Positions 14,688 to 14,876 of a stretch of DNA of 14,876 nt are shown piece after piece (the first letter of the stretch is position 1; each line of letters starts with the position of its first letter). The notes under the pieces were generated by a model that was not told the DNA's origin, did no database searches, and saw only the letters and a list, made by a program, of their open reading frames with translations. A program made the position numbers and the translations under genes. Source of the DNA: Bryobacteraceae bacterium (lineage in GTDB: Bacteria; Acidobacteriota; Terriglobia; Bryobacterales; Bryobacteraceae); the NCBI GenBank assembly GCA_030039005.1, contig JASHQT010000157.1, forward strand, positions 1-14,876. The letters run 5' to 3'.

Positions 14688-14876
14688 CTACTGCGTTGCC
14701 CGAGCTTGGACAAATTGCAAAATGACCGTGTCACCCGCCGAGCGCAGTTCGGGGAAGCTGTCCCGTATGAATTGGATCAACTCCTGCCGGTAAGGCGTCG
14801 AGTCCGAGATCGCGCCCGCGACGTAGGCAAATCCCTCCGGCTGTTTCGCCACGATCAGCTCGCGCGCGCAATCGGC
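14688..14876 (-). CDS. C-terminal end of an unidentified protein upstream of the kinase (partial)
   Basis: The minus strand is open from the window edge at 14876 to a TAG at 14690-14688, giving 62 residues of a C-terminus (ADCARELIVAKQPEGFAYVA at the edge, then ISDSTPYRQELIQFIRDSF, ending QFVQARATQ). The composition is protein-like and mostly helical, with no membrane segment. It stops 17 nt before the kinase start on the same strand, so the two are probably one operon. I do not recognise the family from this fragment. Confidence 0.6.
   Translation of the reverse strand, partial: ADCARELIVAKQPEGFAYVAGAISDSTPYRQELIQFIRDSFPELRSAGDTVILQFVQARATQ

Overview
This is a GC-rich bacterial window, most probably from an Acidobacteriota member of the Solibacter/Bryobacter kind. 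Two gene types that are strongly expanded in that phylum point there: a tandem FtsX/MacB-type permease of the ADOP class without a partner ATPase (4509-6893), and a large Ser/Thr kinase with a C-terminal TolB/WD40-like propeller (12106-14670). The assignment is inferred from gene content only.

Layout. (1) 1-1750 looks accessory and visibly less GC-rich. It holds a 53-nt-overlapping pair (small protein plus MNT/AbiEii-like nucleotidyltransferase, cut by the window edge), a doubtful 76-codon ORF, and an unrecognised 270-aa protein with a PD-(D/E)xK-like motif. (2) 1759-4249 is a methyl-cycle module. ahcY (S-adenosylhomocysteinase) is divergent from a SahR-like ArsR/methyltransferase fusion regulator, and a 28-bp near-perfect palindrome covers promoter elements of both genes. 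(3) 4229-7442 holds a small secreted protein, the ADOP permease and a cupin related to 2,4'-dihydroxyacetophenone dioxygenase. (4) 7497-11475 is a tightly packed operon for phosphite uptake and oxidation: binding protein (ptxB), ATPase (ptxA), a double-length permease (ptxC) and NAD-dependent phosphite dehydrogenase (ptxD). (5) 11472-12087 is a MazEF/PemIK-type toxin-antitoxin pair with a candidate operator over the antitoxin start codon. (6) 12106-14876 is the kinase, 17 nt downstream of an unidentified partial gene.

How it fits together. The clearest physiological system is ptxBACD. It should import phosphite (oxidation state +3) and oxidise it to phosphate while reducing NAD+, so the host could use reduced phosphorus as a P source. 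The PtxD call rests on diagnostic family motifs and on catalytic residues at conserved relative spacing. The second system is the ahcY-sahR pair, which reads as a feedback loop: SAH probably binds the regulator's methyltransferase domain and relieves repression of the enzyme that removes SAH. No rRNA, tRNA, CRISPR array, insertion sequence or complete transposon was seen, and no gene-free stretch exceeds 300 bases.
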